Assembly: GCA_000733355.1 (NCBI GenBank)
Contig: JNVV01000012.1
Location: 752,423-816,422, forward strand
Direction: 5' to 3'
Length of the DNA: 64,000 nucleotides
DNA from: Falciphora oryzae
Taxonomy: Eukaryota; Ascomycota; Sordariomycetes; Magnaporthales; Magnaporthaceae
Shown: piece after piece, positions 10,230-21,183 of the stretch
Layout: each line of letters begins with the position of its first letter
How positions within the stretch are numbered: the stretch's first letter is position 1
Made by a program: the position numbers and the translations under genes
The notes under the pieces: generated by a model
Databases searched by the model: none
What the model saw: only the letters and a program-made list of their open reading frames with translations
What the model was told of the DNA's origin: nothing

Positions 10230-13200
10230 GGGATGCGGCCGTGCCTATATCTTGTAGCACGCGGGGGTCCCTAGGTTTGTCGGGGTTAAGCCAATAAAAA
10301 GCAATAACGTGCTGCTTAAATCCGTCGGTATCGAAATGCTTTTAAGGTTCCCACGTCCAATCCTTTTTGCGTGGGTAATCTTCCCATCGGACAAAGTAAC
10401 GAACCTTCCCGCCTGTATCCATGGAATCCATAACCTTTTCTACAACGAAATCTCCTATAACCGAAAGGGCCTCCCGCAATACCTGGTTAGGGTTAGGTCG
10501 TGCCTGAATACCAAAGCGGTAGGGTTCGATAAAGGACACGTAAAAAGCGTTATGGATTTTCCAGGTTTTAGGCAGGGCCAGTCGTACCGCCGTGGGAGAA
10601 ATAACCTTAAGGATCCGAAAGGGCCCGAGCATTTTGGCATCGAATTTCTTAGCGGGGCGACGGGTCTTTATATGCCGGGCGTTTAACATAACGAACTATC
10701 CTTCGGTAAGGACCGGCGAGGGGCTTTTCCTTTTGTCGGCCCAATGCTTCATTCGTTCCCGGGCTTTCTCGAGGTGTTGTTTGGCTTTTTCGTGCACCTA
10801 GGTTATCCAATACCGGTAAAGTTAGCTTGCTAGATTGCGTACTCGTCCTAGGAAAGGGGGATTATTAAAAGCTGGGTGGTACCCGTAATTGGCGAAAAAG
10901 GGAATAATGGAAGTACTTGCCGAAAATATATTATTATAGGCAAATTCCGCCGTAGGTAATAGCTCAACCCAGTTGGTCATTTCGTAATTTACGAAAAACC
11001 TAAGGTAGGCTTCCAGGCTTTAGTTAAGCCTTTCGGTTTGTCCATCCGTTTAGGGATAGAAAGCAGTGCTCATTTTTGGCTTGATGCCTACCAAACGGAG
11101 GAAGTTTTTCCACAAATAGCTCGTAAATTTGGAATCTCTATCAAAGATAATATCCAAAAGCATACCGTGCAATCGCTAGTATTCTTTAGCGAAAATGCGG
11201 ATAAGGTTATCCGATTTCTTACCCTCGATTTTAAGGGGAACGAAATGCGCCATTTTGGTAAAGGGGTTTACCATTACCTAGATTGAATCGCACCTATCGC
11301 TTAAAGGGAGGTCCGTGATAAAGTCCATAGCCACCGTTTTTTAAGGCTGGTAATGCAGCTCTATAAGTTGTAAGGGTCCAAAGGGGGCATGCTTTGGGGC
11401 CTTATTGCGTTAGCACTTCAGGCATCCCTTTACGTATTCCCGGACTTTTGCTTCGATATTGGGCCACTAAAAGTGCCAAGTAATTAACTCGAGGGTTTTA
11501 TCCATACCCATATATCCAGCGACTTTTATATCATATTCAGATTTAAGGACTTCCTTTTGCAGGGCCTCCGTTGGCACCCACAATTTTTCCTTATAATAAA
11601 GGAAGCCATCCTTTACTTCTTTACCCTTTTCGGGCTTTTGGAAGCGACCCTGGTATTCGGGATCCGATATACCAGCTTGCTTAACTTTGTTAGTAAATTC
11701 CGTAGCCCACTTTAGGACTAGAATACTATAAAGCCGGCCTGGGGATAGGAAGAAAAAAGGTGCTTTTTGCAGCAAAGCTTTTTCCATGGGGTTATTTTTT
11801 TGTCCTTCCAAGGCCGAAATTTTTGCTAGGAAGTGTTTTTTTTGCAAGATCGTCGTAATCGGCTAATCCTTACTCCCCCCTTTCTTAAGCTTGTGCTAAG
11901 GTAATTTCGATAGCATATCGGCCTTTTCATTTTGCTTTTTTGGCCGGTAATTGATTATAAACCAATAACCAGCCAGCTATTGTGCCCATTTAGTTTGCTT
12001 TCGATTAAGGACTTTGGCCGTTAGGAAATATTCGAAGTTCCGGTAATCCGTATAAACCTCTATCCGGTGCTTTGCCCCTTCGAAGTAATGCTTCCACCTA
12101 GCGAAATAATCAACGACCGCCAAAAGTTCTTTATCGTAGATTTCATAATTGATTTCGGCGGGCGACATTTTTCGTAAATGGAAAGCAACGGGGTGCAATT
12201 TATTGGTTTCGGGGTCCTTTTGGGATAACACCCCTCCAAAGGCAAAGTCCAAAGCGTTTACCTCGACTTGCGCCGGGAGAAACGGATCGAAATGCCGGAA
12301 TATCGGAGGCGAAACGAAAGCGATTTTAAAAGCCTCGAAGGCCTGGTCCATCTCGGGGGTCCATCGCCATTGGCTTTTAGGCAGGGCGTTGGCCGTCGTT
12401 ATAAGCCTAACGATTTTAAAAAACCCTTTAATAAACCTCCTGTAAAAGTTAGCGAAGCTAATAAAGGATTGGGAGTCTTTAAGGCATTTGGGGGCTTCCT
12501 ATTGCATAATAGCATCCATTTTATCCTTGGACATTGCGATACCGTCGGGTTCTATTATGTGACCAAGGAATTCGACCTCGTGCACCCCCCAAACGCATTT
12601 GCGAGGGGCTACGGTTAGGTTATGTTTGGTAAGGCGGCGAAGCACCTCCTTTACCAAATTATCGTGTTATTCCTTGGTTTTTGCGTATATTAGGAGGTCA
12701 TCCAAATACACGAGGAGCCCGGCATCGATAAGGTCCATAAAGATATGGTTCATTATGCTTTGGAAGGTGGCGGGGGCGTTAATGAGGCCTATAGGTATAA
12801 CCGTGAATTCGAAGACGCCGTATTTGCAGCGGAAGGCCGTAAGCCATTCGTGCCCTTTTTTTATCCGAATCAGGTTAAACCCGGTTTTAAGGTCGATTTT
12901 CGTTTTCCATTTGGCATTCCGAAGTCGATCCTGGAGCTTTGTAATAAGCGGGATAAGGCACCGAATCGGAATCGTTTTAGCGTTCACGTCCCTATAGTCG
13001 ACCACCACCCTTAAGGGATCGAGGGGGTTTTTTTTTTCTGCGAATATAAGGGGCGAACTGTTGGCAGTTTTGCATGGCCTAACCTTGCCGGTTCGCATAT
13101 GCTTTTCCAGCCAAGGCTTTAAAACGTCCAGCTCTCTTTGGCTTATTTGGTATAGGGGGCCATGGGTTAATTGGGCTCCTTCCTTTAAGTAAATTTCGTA

Positions 13201-13830
13201 GTCCCAGGGCTGATGATCGGGAAAACGGGTAGCGGCCGCTTCCGTTATAATAGGAAGGAATTCCCTAAACTCCTCTGGTACCGATTCGAGGCCGTCCGAA
13301 TCTGCTTTGGCCACTTCCTTAGGGGAAGGAATATTATGCCCGTATTTAATAGCCGCAATAACTGCGGGTTCGACCGTTTTTATATCCTCCCGAAGGCGTA
13401 AGCCTTTAAGGGGCCGTAAGTCCTATAGCTTCCGGGCCCGGGGTTTGTTGCATTTCCGGCATTTGTCCGAATCCATGCGGATGTCCCGAAGGTCGCGATC
13501 TAATAAGCCTAACGGTGGGTGTTGCTTTTACCATGCGAAGGGTAGGATAACGTCGTAATTTGGATCCGTAGGACTAATTTCGAACGTTTCCGTAAAATAG
13601 TGCGTTTTGTGCCGGAGGGTAACGTCGATAACTAGTTGCTTTCCGGCTTCTGGTTCGATTTTCCCTAAAAAGGAGGTCATTACGCGAGGGATGGTTTTAT
13701 CGACCAAATGGCCTGGAAGTTGCTTGGCTATTTTGTCCGAAATAACCTTCGTATCGCTGCCACCGTCCAAAAGCACCCGGACAGGTATTTCCTTCGACCC
13801 CTTCGCCCGTATATACATGCGAAAAATTGG
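10230..13830 (-). pseudogene. Retrotransposon pol remnant (PR-RT-RNaseH-IN-chromodomain)
   Basis: Read from right to left: an aspartic-protease-like segment at about 13528-13818 with LLDGGSD where LLDSGA/S is usual; reverse transcriptase at about 12667-13314 with the YLDD active-site motif; RNase H at about 11977-12351; an integrase region at about 10700-11470; and integrase C-terminus plus chromodomain at about 10300-10689 (RYFVRWEDYP... WTWEP). Multiple in-frame stops break the frame into pieces, for example between the RT and RNase H blocks. The chromodomain places it in the chromovirus branch of Ty3/Gypsy elements, which in fungi can direct integration to particular chromatin. Confidence 0.88.
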
Positions 13831-14039
13831 CTTTGCGAGTTCCCTATCCGTTAGGGGCCTTCGTGCAGCAGCGACGGTCGATGGTTGTCAACAGTCATCG
13901 TCCGATTCCGAATCCGATAGTTCAAAGATTCGTGGTTCGCTCGGGGCCTTTGAGGTAAGGCCAGCGATTTTAGCCTTTTTAGCCTATGGCTGTTCCTCCT
14001 ATTCGTCCGTTGCAAAGCGTTTAAGAATGGATTTGGCAC

Positions 14040-16017
14040 CGGCCGTTTTTGCTGGTGTAGGAGGGAGTTCCTTGCCGTTGGTGTCCTTTTTGGCGTAGCA
14101 TTTTAACGTATGGTGCCCTTCTTTTTCGTAGCGCTAGCAGTCGGCTTTAGCCAACTTTCGTGCGTCGATATCGCGTTGTTCGATTCCTTCGAGTGCCAAT
14201 TTGGTGGTAGTCCAAATGTTGTCCTTTTTATCGGCGGCCTTTTTATCGTTAGCCTTTTTTCCGGAACGGGAGCTTGAGGATGGATTTGGGTTCCTGTTTT
14301 TGGAGCCTTTGCCGCGGCGACGGCCCGCGTTCGAGCGCTCCTAATTCGAAACGGGCTCGTTTTTTCCCTTTTCCTTTTAACCCGTTCCTTATATTAAAGC
14401 TTTAATGGAGGTTCTATCCGCGAACTTTTGCTCGTAAGTGATCCCTGCCTTTTGGAAGGCTTCGAGGAATTCGGCGTTATTTGTAAGGATTCGACCTTTA
14501 TTGGCATATACCAAATCGGCGATACCTTCGGGTAGCGAGGATCGGACGAAATCCCGGAAGGTCGTACCGGTCTATCGGGTAGTGATATTATACTGCCCTA
14601 ATTCCGTTAAATAGCCGACGATATCGCCGTTGTACTTTAAGGACCGGAGCTTTTTAGTATCAATTCGTTCCTCGTTAAAGTCTTTATAATGTTTTTCCAG
14701 CAACGAAACGTATCCTTTCCAGGAATTTCGAACGTTTATAAATTCCAGTGAACGTACCCTAGCTACATGCCATTAGAGGGCGGTTCCTTTTAGGAGGGAC
14801 CCGACCCAAATAATGCGGTGCGGGTTACCCGTAAAGTTTTAAGGGCAGGCGTTTATATAAACCTGTACCACGAACCACCAGTTTTTAAATTTAGTGCGAT
14901 CCCTTTCGAAAGCGCTGGGGGCTTTGAGTTGCACGGGGTTGATTATAAAAACCGTGCTTTAGGGAATTCCCTTAGGGGGTTGCGGCGCCCTATCGCTTAG
15001 CGGAAAGGGTGATCGGAATAGCCGTGGCTTTCGGTTAGGAGGTCGCGGTGGCAGGTTATTATCGCTACCATCCGATTCCGAAAAGTTCGAAAAGTCCGGA
15101 TTACCGGCGGGTTGTCCTTGTATCCGTCCCAGCGTAATGCTTATACGGGCCTGGTTTGTTCGGGTTTGTAAATCCTTTAAGGTCCTTTCCATTTGTGCGG
15201 CCAGCAAGCCGGCGTTCGATCCGACAATCCGTTCCCGCGCTATCGAGCTTGTTTATTTAAAAGCGGAAGGCGGAAGTATATCGGTATCAATTTCGGCTTT
15301 ATTTTCCTTTATAGGGACGGGTACGTCCTAGGGAAAGCTTTGGTTTAACCCGGGTTGTTAAAACGATCGTTGCAAGGCCGAAAGTACAGTAGCTGATTTA
15401 GGCCGCTTTCTTTATGCTGCAAGCCGCCGGCTTTCCCGTACGGCGTTTTTAACAAGCTGGTAAGTTTGGGCCAATATGCGTCGCTTGGTTTCGGTAAGGG
15501 CTTTGGGCGAAATATGCTTTTTAGTTAAGAGATCCTGGATTTGGGCATCCTTATCGACGGCCCAGTTAGTAACTCCCTTTTTAAAGGTGGAAAGCCGTGC
15601 TTGTAAGTTTTGCAAATGGTTTTGTTGGGCCCAAGTAACATCCCGAAATTGAACTAGGGCCTCCGAACGGGTTTGTTGCTTTCCAGCCAAAGTGGCAATC
15701 GTAGCCCAAATTTGTTATGCAAATGCCTGGCTTTTTCCGATGATCCGTTGCCGAAATGCCTTTTATTGCTCGGCAGAAGCGATTAGGCTTTCTTTATATA
15801 AAAAGACGACGGTATTGTACGCGTGGGTGATGTGGTCGTAATAGGTCCTGATTTCGCGGATTTGTTCCCAATCGGCGAGGATTTCCTGGCTTACATTTCG
15901 GGATAGGGCCGAAATTGCTTCGTGCGTACTGATAAATTCCCGCTGGATTTCGGTCATCCAGCCCGGGGGGTCCTGAAGGCGTCCCACGGATATAAGGGCT
16001 TGTTGTTTAAAGGCCAT
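14040..16017 (-). pseudogene. Retrotransposon gag remnant
   Basis: Minus-strand frames upstream of the protease form a gag-like polyprotein. There is an N-terminal helical region (about 15412-16017), a capsid-like block (about 14440-14950; motif GSLLKGTAL*WHVARVRS, with a stop inside) and a basic Ser/Lys-rich linker. A zinc-knuckle-like segment lies near 14100-14160 (C-R-Y-E-K-E-G-H-H... C) in which the first cysteine pair looks damaged. Stops interrupt the frame at expected Gln or Trp codons. Confidence 0.75.
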
Positions 16018-16582
16018 GCTGAAAGGGGGTGCCGAATACAGGATAAGTGCCCCCTAATCGTCAAGCATAGGGGTATTTTGGCGTTCTTCCGGTGTAGACC
16101 GGGAGGGGCCTTCGGGGGCTTTTCCGGCCGCTTTTCCAGATTGGGCCGGCATCGTATCGGCAGGTATACCGGAATCGCTGGGCAAAAAAGGGGATTCCGT
16201 TAATTCCCGGGCCGGCATGCCAAAGTCGCTTAGTAGGGAAGGAGATATCGTTGCAAACGAGATGAAGGGGTCCGGTTCCCTGTATTCCTAGGCAGCGTAA
16301 AGTCCCAAACGTACAAGGGAGATTTTCCGGCCTTTTTTAAAATCCCGTGATTTCGCCAGGGCGACTAAAAAGGTGAAACGACCCTTTTGTATATTTTTTT
16401 CGCTTTCACCCGTTCGAAAACACCGGTGACAGTCAAAATGTTTGTGGTGTGGCCCCAGGGTTTTATTCGCTAAAAAAGGCAACAGTTGGGGTTTAGGGGT
16501 ACCGACTGACAGGGCCTCTCTAAAGCTTAGGAGGAAAGATAGTGAGGCTTCCGTCAGGGGGCAGAGCGTAAGAAAGATTATT

Positions 16583-16868
16583 TGTAACAAGGGGTCAAAG
16601 ACGGCTTGGAGAAAGAATCTCTAGATTGCAGATAATCTTTCTATGGGCTCAAGAGATGCTTGAGGAAGAAGGAATCTTTCATGGAGGACATAGGAGATAG
16701 CAGGGTTTATATAAACCACCTTGTGATTCGTGCGAAGTATTAAGTATATGATTCACACTGCCATTCCGGCCTTCGGCCTTTGGGCCTCAGGGCCGTTGGG
16801 CACCTATACCGGTTCCCGGACCTTCTGTGGGGCCGATTGGGTGAGTCCACAGGTTCTTCCGTGTGACA
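16583..16868 (-). repeat. 5' LTR of the Gypsy element (286 bp)
   Basis: In element orientation it starts TGTCACACGGAAGAACCTGT and ends CCCCTTGTTACA. It is closer in sequence to the solo LTR at 20875 than to its own partner LTR at 9884 in several positions. It abuts a Tan1-like transposase reading frame directly at 16869. Confidence 0.88.
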
Positions 16869-18717
16869 GGCGTTTACTTAATGCTTCGTTCGCCTTTCTA
16901 AACGTAAATACCTCGGTTCGGAAAAAGGCTACCTTATGCATTATCGCTTTCGCCCCTTTTGCAATTTGTTCCACAGCCGTATAAATAGGAATTAAAAAGC
17001 TGCCCTGGTAATTGGAAATCCGAGTTTTAATATGTTCGGATTGCGAAGTTGCTTCCCTAGCCGTCCGGGGCGTTTTAAAGGTCTAAAGTTTAGGGTCGTT
17101 TAAAGGCGTTCTCGGGGGAGTTGGAGTTCGTAACCTTATATCCAGCTTTTCTAAAACCGAATTTGGATTGAAAAAAGCAAGGCCAGCCCCTTGAAAGCCT
17201 CCTTGGATATTTCCTTCGGTTATAGAATTAAAAAATGCCGCTTTAAACGCCGAAAAGAACTCGACTTTGGTCACGTAGCTAACGTATAACCTTATTAGGT
17301 TTTCGATTTATCGACCGTACGCCCGCTTTATTAGGCCGAAGCACCCGACGTTAAGCGGCTAAAAAAAGTGAAACGAATGCGGAAGCATGCAAAACGTAAT
17401 AATGTTATGTTTTTAGCAATAGAGCTCGAAATCCGTCAAATGGTGGCTTTCGTAGCCGTTTAGCACTAACAAACGATAGGACCTCGTGGAACGAGCTGCA
17501 ATGTGTTTGTCGAAATGCTGGATCCATTCCAGGCCGAGTTCGTTCGTAGTCCACCCGTTGGCGCTTATTGCGATAACCTAGTTGCGTGGAAGGTCGGTTT
17601 CCGAGTACCAATTGGCTAAATGGTACTACCCTTTAACGATAACGTGGTTCACCAGCGAGTCGGTCAAACCACCGAGTCGATCACTTCGAAATCACGTGTT
17701 AAACGCGATTTTCGACACCCTTGCTAACTCGGCCAATTTAGGCCTAAATTTAACCAAATTTAAACAGGTTATATTTAACTAAAAAAGAAACTTAATTTAA
17801 TTTTCTTGGATTTTAATCATTACCGCTTTAAGGTTAGTTCGTAGTACTGTATAATACACTGTGTAAAATATTAAACTAACCCTAAAGGGGTAGTAGTAAA
17901 AATCCAAAAAAATTAAATTAAATTTCCTATTTAGTTAAATATAACATTTTTAAATTTGGTTAAATTTGTGTTTAAATTGGCCAAGTTAGCAAGGGTGTCG
18001 AAAATCGCGTTTAATATGGGATTTTGAAGTGATCGACTCGGTGGTTTGACCGACTCGCTGGTGAACCACGTTAATAAAAGGAGGGACCGCCTAACCGCAA
18101 CAGTTAACCCTTTAAATGACTGTAGCCCATTCCCGGTTGCCAGGTTGGACCAGCTTTGCTTTGCTACGGCCTTCCGATGTTGTAATAACCATAGCAGCGG
18201 CGATCATGCCCATAAAAAAGCCGGTTTCGTCGAAGTTATAAATGTCGTTATCCAGGATGCCATATTTGGCTACAGTGTTCCGCATAAGGTCGAACCACGT
18301 AGAAACGAGCTTGGGATTTTCGCACTTGGCCCTTTGGTAGTTGTACTTTCGAATCTAGCGCGTGCCGAGCTTTGGGCGGCGCTTAACGAACCTTTCGACC
18401 TAGCACTTGCCAACGGTGCCCGCGTCGCGTTCGGCGAGCAGTCGGTTGGCCATATCTTTAATACCAGAAGGCCGGGGAGGAAATGCGCGGGAATTTAGCT
18501 CGAGTATGTATTTAACAAGCGCCTCCTTTTCGGATTTTGTAAATTTCCGTGTTTTGGGCATGTAGTCGCGTCGAGTAGGTTGGCCGCGCTTCCGCCGGGC
18601 GAGGGTGGAAAAGTCGACTTCGTAGATTTTGGCGGCGCCCCGGATATTTAACTGTGGATTCGATGCGATCGCCCGAAGGGTTAGAACAATTTTGCGTTCG
18701 TTGCTTTGGTTTGCCAT
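16869..18717 (-). pseudogene. Tan1-like (DDD, pogo) transposase, inactive
   Basis: The frame begins at 18717 (MANQSNERKIVLTLRAI) with a helix-turn-helix/CENP-B-like region. It carries the first catalytic Asp in NFDETGF (about 18213-18230), is broken by the MITE, then resumes with the second catalytic motif as LNGYESH (Asp changed to Asn; codon AAC at 17458-17460). A third motif in which QPLD has become stop-P-L-N follows (TAG at 17359-17361, AAC at 17350-17352). A typical C-terminal block follows (GFQGAGLAFFNPNSVLEKLD, about 17100-17280), and the frame then continues to the LTR boundary. Two of three catalytic acidic residues are lost by G-to-A type changes, so it cannot be active. Confidence 0.82.
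17642..18071. mobile_element. 430-bp foldback MITE with ~140-bp inverted repeats
   Basis: It begins ACGTGGTTCACCAGCGAGTC and ends with its inverse; both sides are flanked by TA (17640-17641 and 18072-18073). The inverted arms extend about 140 bp, to roughly 17785 and 17925, and differ mainly by transitions. The AT-rich centre has no coding capacity. The terminal word ACGTGGTTCAC is shared with the Tan1-like ends nearby, so a pogo-type transposase probably moved it. It interrupts the Tan1-like transposase. Confidence 0.88.
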
Positions 18718-18800
18718 TGTTTGTTATGGAGCTATTCGTGGATGAAGTTGGATTGACGCGTGGACGCGTCAATTGTGGCACACACTGATGAACTACGTTA

Positions 18801-19299
18801 AATAAATTTTATTTATATTTTATTATTATACGACGTATAAAACGTATAAAAATTCGGAGAAAATATTTTTACTAAAGAATTATTTTTAATAATAACTGAT
18901 TAAATTTTTAGGAAATTCCACCGGAAATTGAACAAAGTGCACCGACATTTTTTATATGCATTTTCGGGTGATCCACTCGCTTGTTTAATCCACTCACTTG
19001 TAAACCACGTTATGTAGCCGATTTTATATAATTATCTTCAAATTTGTAACCCTAACCCGGGTGAGATATTAAAAATGCAGGAGTTAAATTAGCGCATTTT
19101 TTTATATCTCGCCCAGGTTAAGGTTATAAAATTAGAGATAATTATATAAAATCGGCTACATAGTTAAAACCTTAATTTTAAAATTTCATTAAATTTAGAC
19201 CAGAATTGGTGGAGTTAAAGCGAGTTAAAAAACAGCGTTTAGTATGGGATTTTGAAGTGCGCCACTCGCTTGTGTGCGCCACTCGCTTGTGAACCACGT
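18801..19299. mobile_element. Remnants of related TIR elements
   Basis: Two further right-hand termini of the ...AACCACGT/TA type occur, ending at 19010 and 19299. The latter has a tandem subterminal motif GCGCCACTCGCTTGTG in two adjacent copies (about 19259-19290), as seen in transposase-binding ends. No matching left ends and no coding frame remain. The stretch is strongly AT-rich. Confidence 0.6.
19013..19160. mobile_element. 148-bp MITE inserted in older element DNA
   Basis: A near-perfect palindromic element: it starts TGTAGCCGATTTTATATAAT and ends with the inverse, and is flanked by TA on both sides (19011-19012, 19161-19162). It separates an ...AACCACGT terminus from the sequence that originally followed it. 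Confidence 0.85.
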
Positions 19300-20874
19300 T
19301 AATCACTCTCCCAATTTCAATGCAGCAGCCCAACCGGCTGATGTTCTGGAAAGTTTAAAAATGTGTCGTCGCAGCACATCGCCCTTCCGTGTGTGCAGCG
19401 CCTCCAGCCTACTCATCCTCATCCTTGGCCCGCTTGCGCTTCCTTGTCTCGTCTGCTGGCTTCTTCTCGCCCTTCCTGATGGCGATCACGGCGCGCACGC
19501 TCTCCGAGTTGTCTGCCTCGTAGCATCTTTTGCTGTCGATCTCGAGAAAGTTGAACGTCTCGAGACGAGTTCCCAGGGCTAAAACAAGTAAATTTGACCC
19601 GGTGAGCACATGACATCCCCAAACTCGAGGGCGCGTGTGGTCAAAGGTTTACTTACTAAACTTGCTCGCTGGGGGCGGGGCGGCAACACGCTTGGTCTTC
19701 CTGCTGTTCGCCGGCCGACGCACAGCTTCCGAGATGCTAGGTGGTCCGATGAAGGACCTAGCAGCCGACGGTGTCACCAGCATGAAGAAGTACCTCTCGC
19801 CTTCCTCAAGACCGTCATTGAGACCGAATTCGATATACGTGGCTCCTGGCGGCGTCTCGAACCGCCTAGCCAGGCATCTGCAAGACTGGCCACGCTCGTT
19901 GTTCTCCAAGTCTTTCAGCAGGGCCCTGGTTGGGTCTTGCGAGGGCAAGCAGGGCAGCTTATCAGAGCAGGCTGCAACAGCAGAGGAGCTGGGTTAGTTA
20001 GGTAGTTACGACAAAGTGCTACTCAGCAAGACAAAGGAGGACATATTCCCAAAAAAAAAAAAAGCCTTACCATCCTCCGCCAGAAGCAGGGTCTCCCGCA
20101 GGTGGGAGCATCGAGACGCGAGGTGGCATTGAACCTCAACGGTGGCGCCGGGCTTCGATCCTAGGGCAGCCCACTCCAGTCGCAGCCGAGGGGCACCCTC
20201 AGCAACCGGGTTCGTGACTTTTAGGTTGCCTGTGCGCTGGTAGTCGAGCAAGCACTGCCCGATTAGGCGTTCCCATAGCTTCTTCTGACGCTCCAGAGGG
20301 TTCCGGGGCGTCACGAGAAACAGGGCAGAGGGCAGCTGGGACATGATTCCGGCGAACAAATCCCCGACAGTGTGGAAGACAACGTCTTCCTCGGCGACAT
20401 CGGCCTCTAAGCCCAGTTCGTTGACGGCCTCGTTCAGTGATAGCCATCTATCGTGCACGCGAAGGCGGGTCGGGGCCACGAGGATACGACGTGCCTGCCA
20501 GTCAGCAAGCCCCGAGCCGGAATAGAAGAGCTGAAGACGCAGCTTCCCGGCCTGGACAAACTCGGGGGTGAGATCTTTCGTGTGTGGGCAGGCTCTCAGG
20601 CAGCTATGGAGGAGACGCTTTACCGCCGCCGCGAATGAGTTGTCCGGGAAAACATGAACAGCAGGCGAGGCTTCAAAGCGCCGCTGCTCCTCTTCCTTGG
20701 CGGTTCGGACCAGGCCGTGCGCCCGCAGGATAAGTCAAGACCCCTGTTTTGCGCCACCCCCCACTTCCGGCCACCCCAATTCCAACCACCCGATTTTCAA
20801 CGCGTCAACTTCAACGGGTCGCCATTTAACGAGCAATTGATCCTTTAACCTCTTTTTTGGTGCATTTTGATACC

Positions 20875-21169
20875 TGTCACACGGAAGAACCCGTGGACCC
20901 AACTAGTCGGCATCACGAGTCGGCCTCACGGGGGTTTGAAGACCCGCATAGGCGGTCAACGGCCCTGAGGCCAAGCGGTGAAGGTCGGAAGGCAGTGTAA
21001 ATCATGTACTCGATACTTCGCACGGATCACAAAGGGTCTATATAAACCCTGCCATCTCCTATGTCCTTCACGAGAGATTCCTTCCTCCTAAAGCATCTCT
21101 TGAGCCCATAGAAAGATTATCTGCAATCTAGAGATTCTTTCTCCAAGCCGTCTTTGACCCCTTGTTACA
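20875..21169 (+). mobile_element. Solo LTR of the Gypsy family, with 5-bp TSD
   Basis: A complete 295-bp LTR (TGTCACACGG...TTGTTACA) is flanked by the direct repeat ATACC at 20870-20874 and 21170-21174. It belongs to the same family as the LTRs at 9884 and 16583. A solo LTR with intact TSD indicates insertion of a full element followed by LTR-LTR recombination. It lies in the 5' leader of the Fot1-like transposase. Confidence 0.93.
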
Positions 21170-21183
21170 ATACCGGACCCTTC

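Larger units (their letters stand above)
9884..16868 (-). mobile_element. Ty3/Gypsy chromovirus-type LTR retrotransposon, decayed
   Basis: Two related LTRs bound a 6.4-kb interior that encodes, on the minus strand, gag, protease, reverse transcriptase, RNase H, integrase and a chromodomain in Ty3/Gypsy order. A purine-rich tract (AAGAAGAGGAGGATAG read on the minus strand) abuts the 3' LTR. Every domain carries TAG or TAA stops, mostly at expected Gln codons, so the copy is dead. The bases flanking the outer LTR ends (GATAG on the left, GGCGT on the right) do not form a target-site duplication. The right flank is a Tan1-like transposase and the left flank is not its continuation, which suggests a rearrangement or recombination between two copies. 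Confidence 0.9.
16869..18798 (-). mobile_element. Tan1-like pogo-superfamily DNA transposon remnant
   Basis: This is a minus-strand element whose right terminus ends ...GAACTACGT at 18798, followed by TA. The left terminus is missing: the transposase frame runs straight into the Gypsy LTR at 16868. A 430-bp MITE (17642-18071) sits inside the transposase frame. The body is AT-shifted and has stops at expected Gln codons, a RIP-like pattern. Confidence 0.82.

Noticed and set aside
17640..18075. The AT-rich palindrome in the Tan1-like element considered as a CRISPR-like or origin structure
   Set aside because: The two arms are a single inverted pair with TA duplications and pogo-type ends, so a MITE explains it fully; there are no spaced direct repeats.
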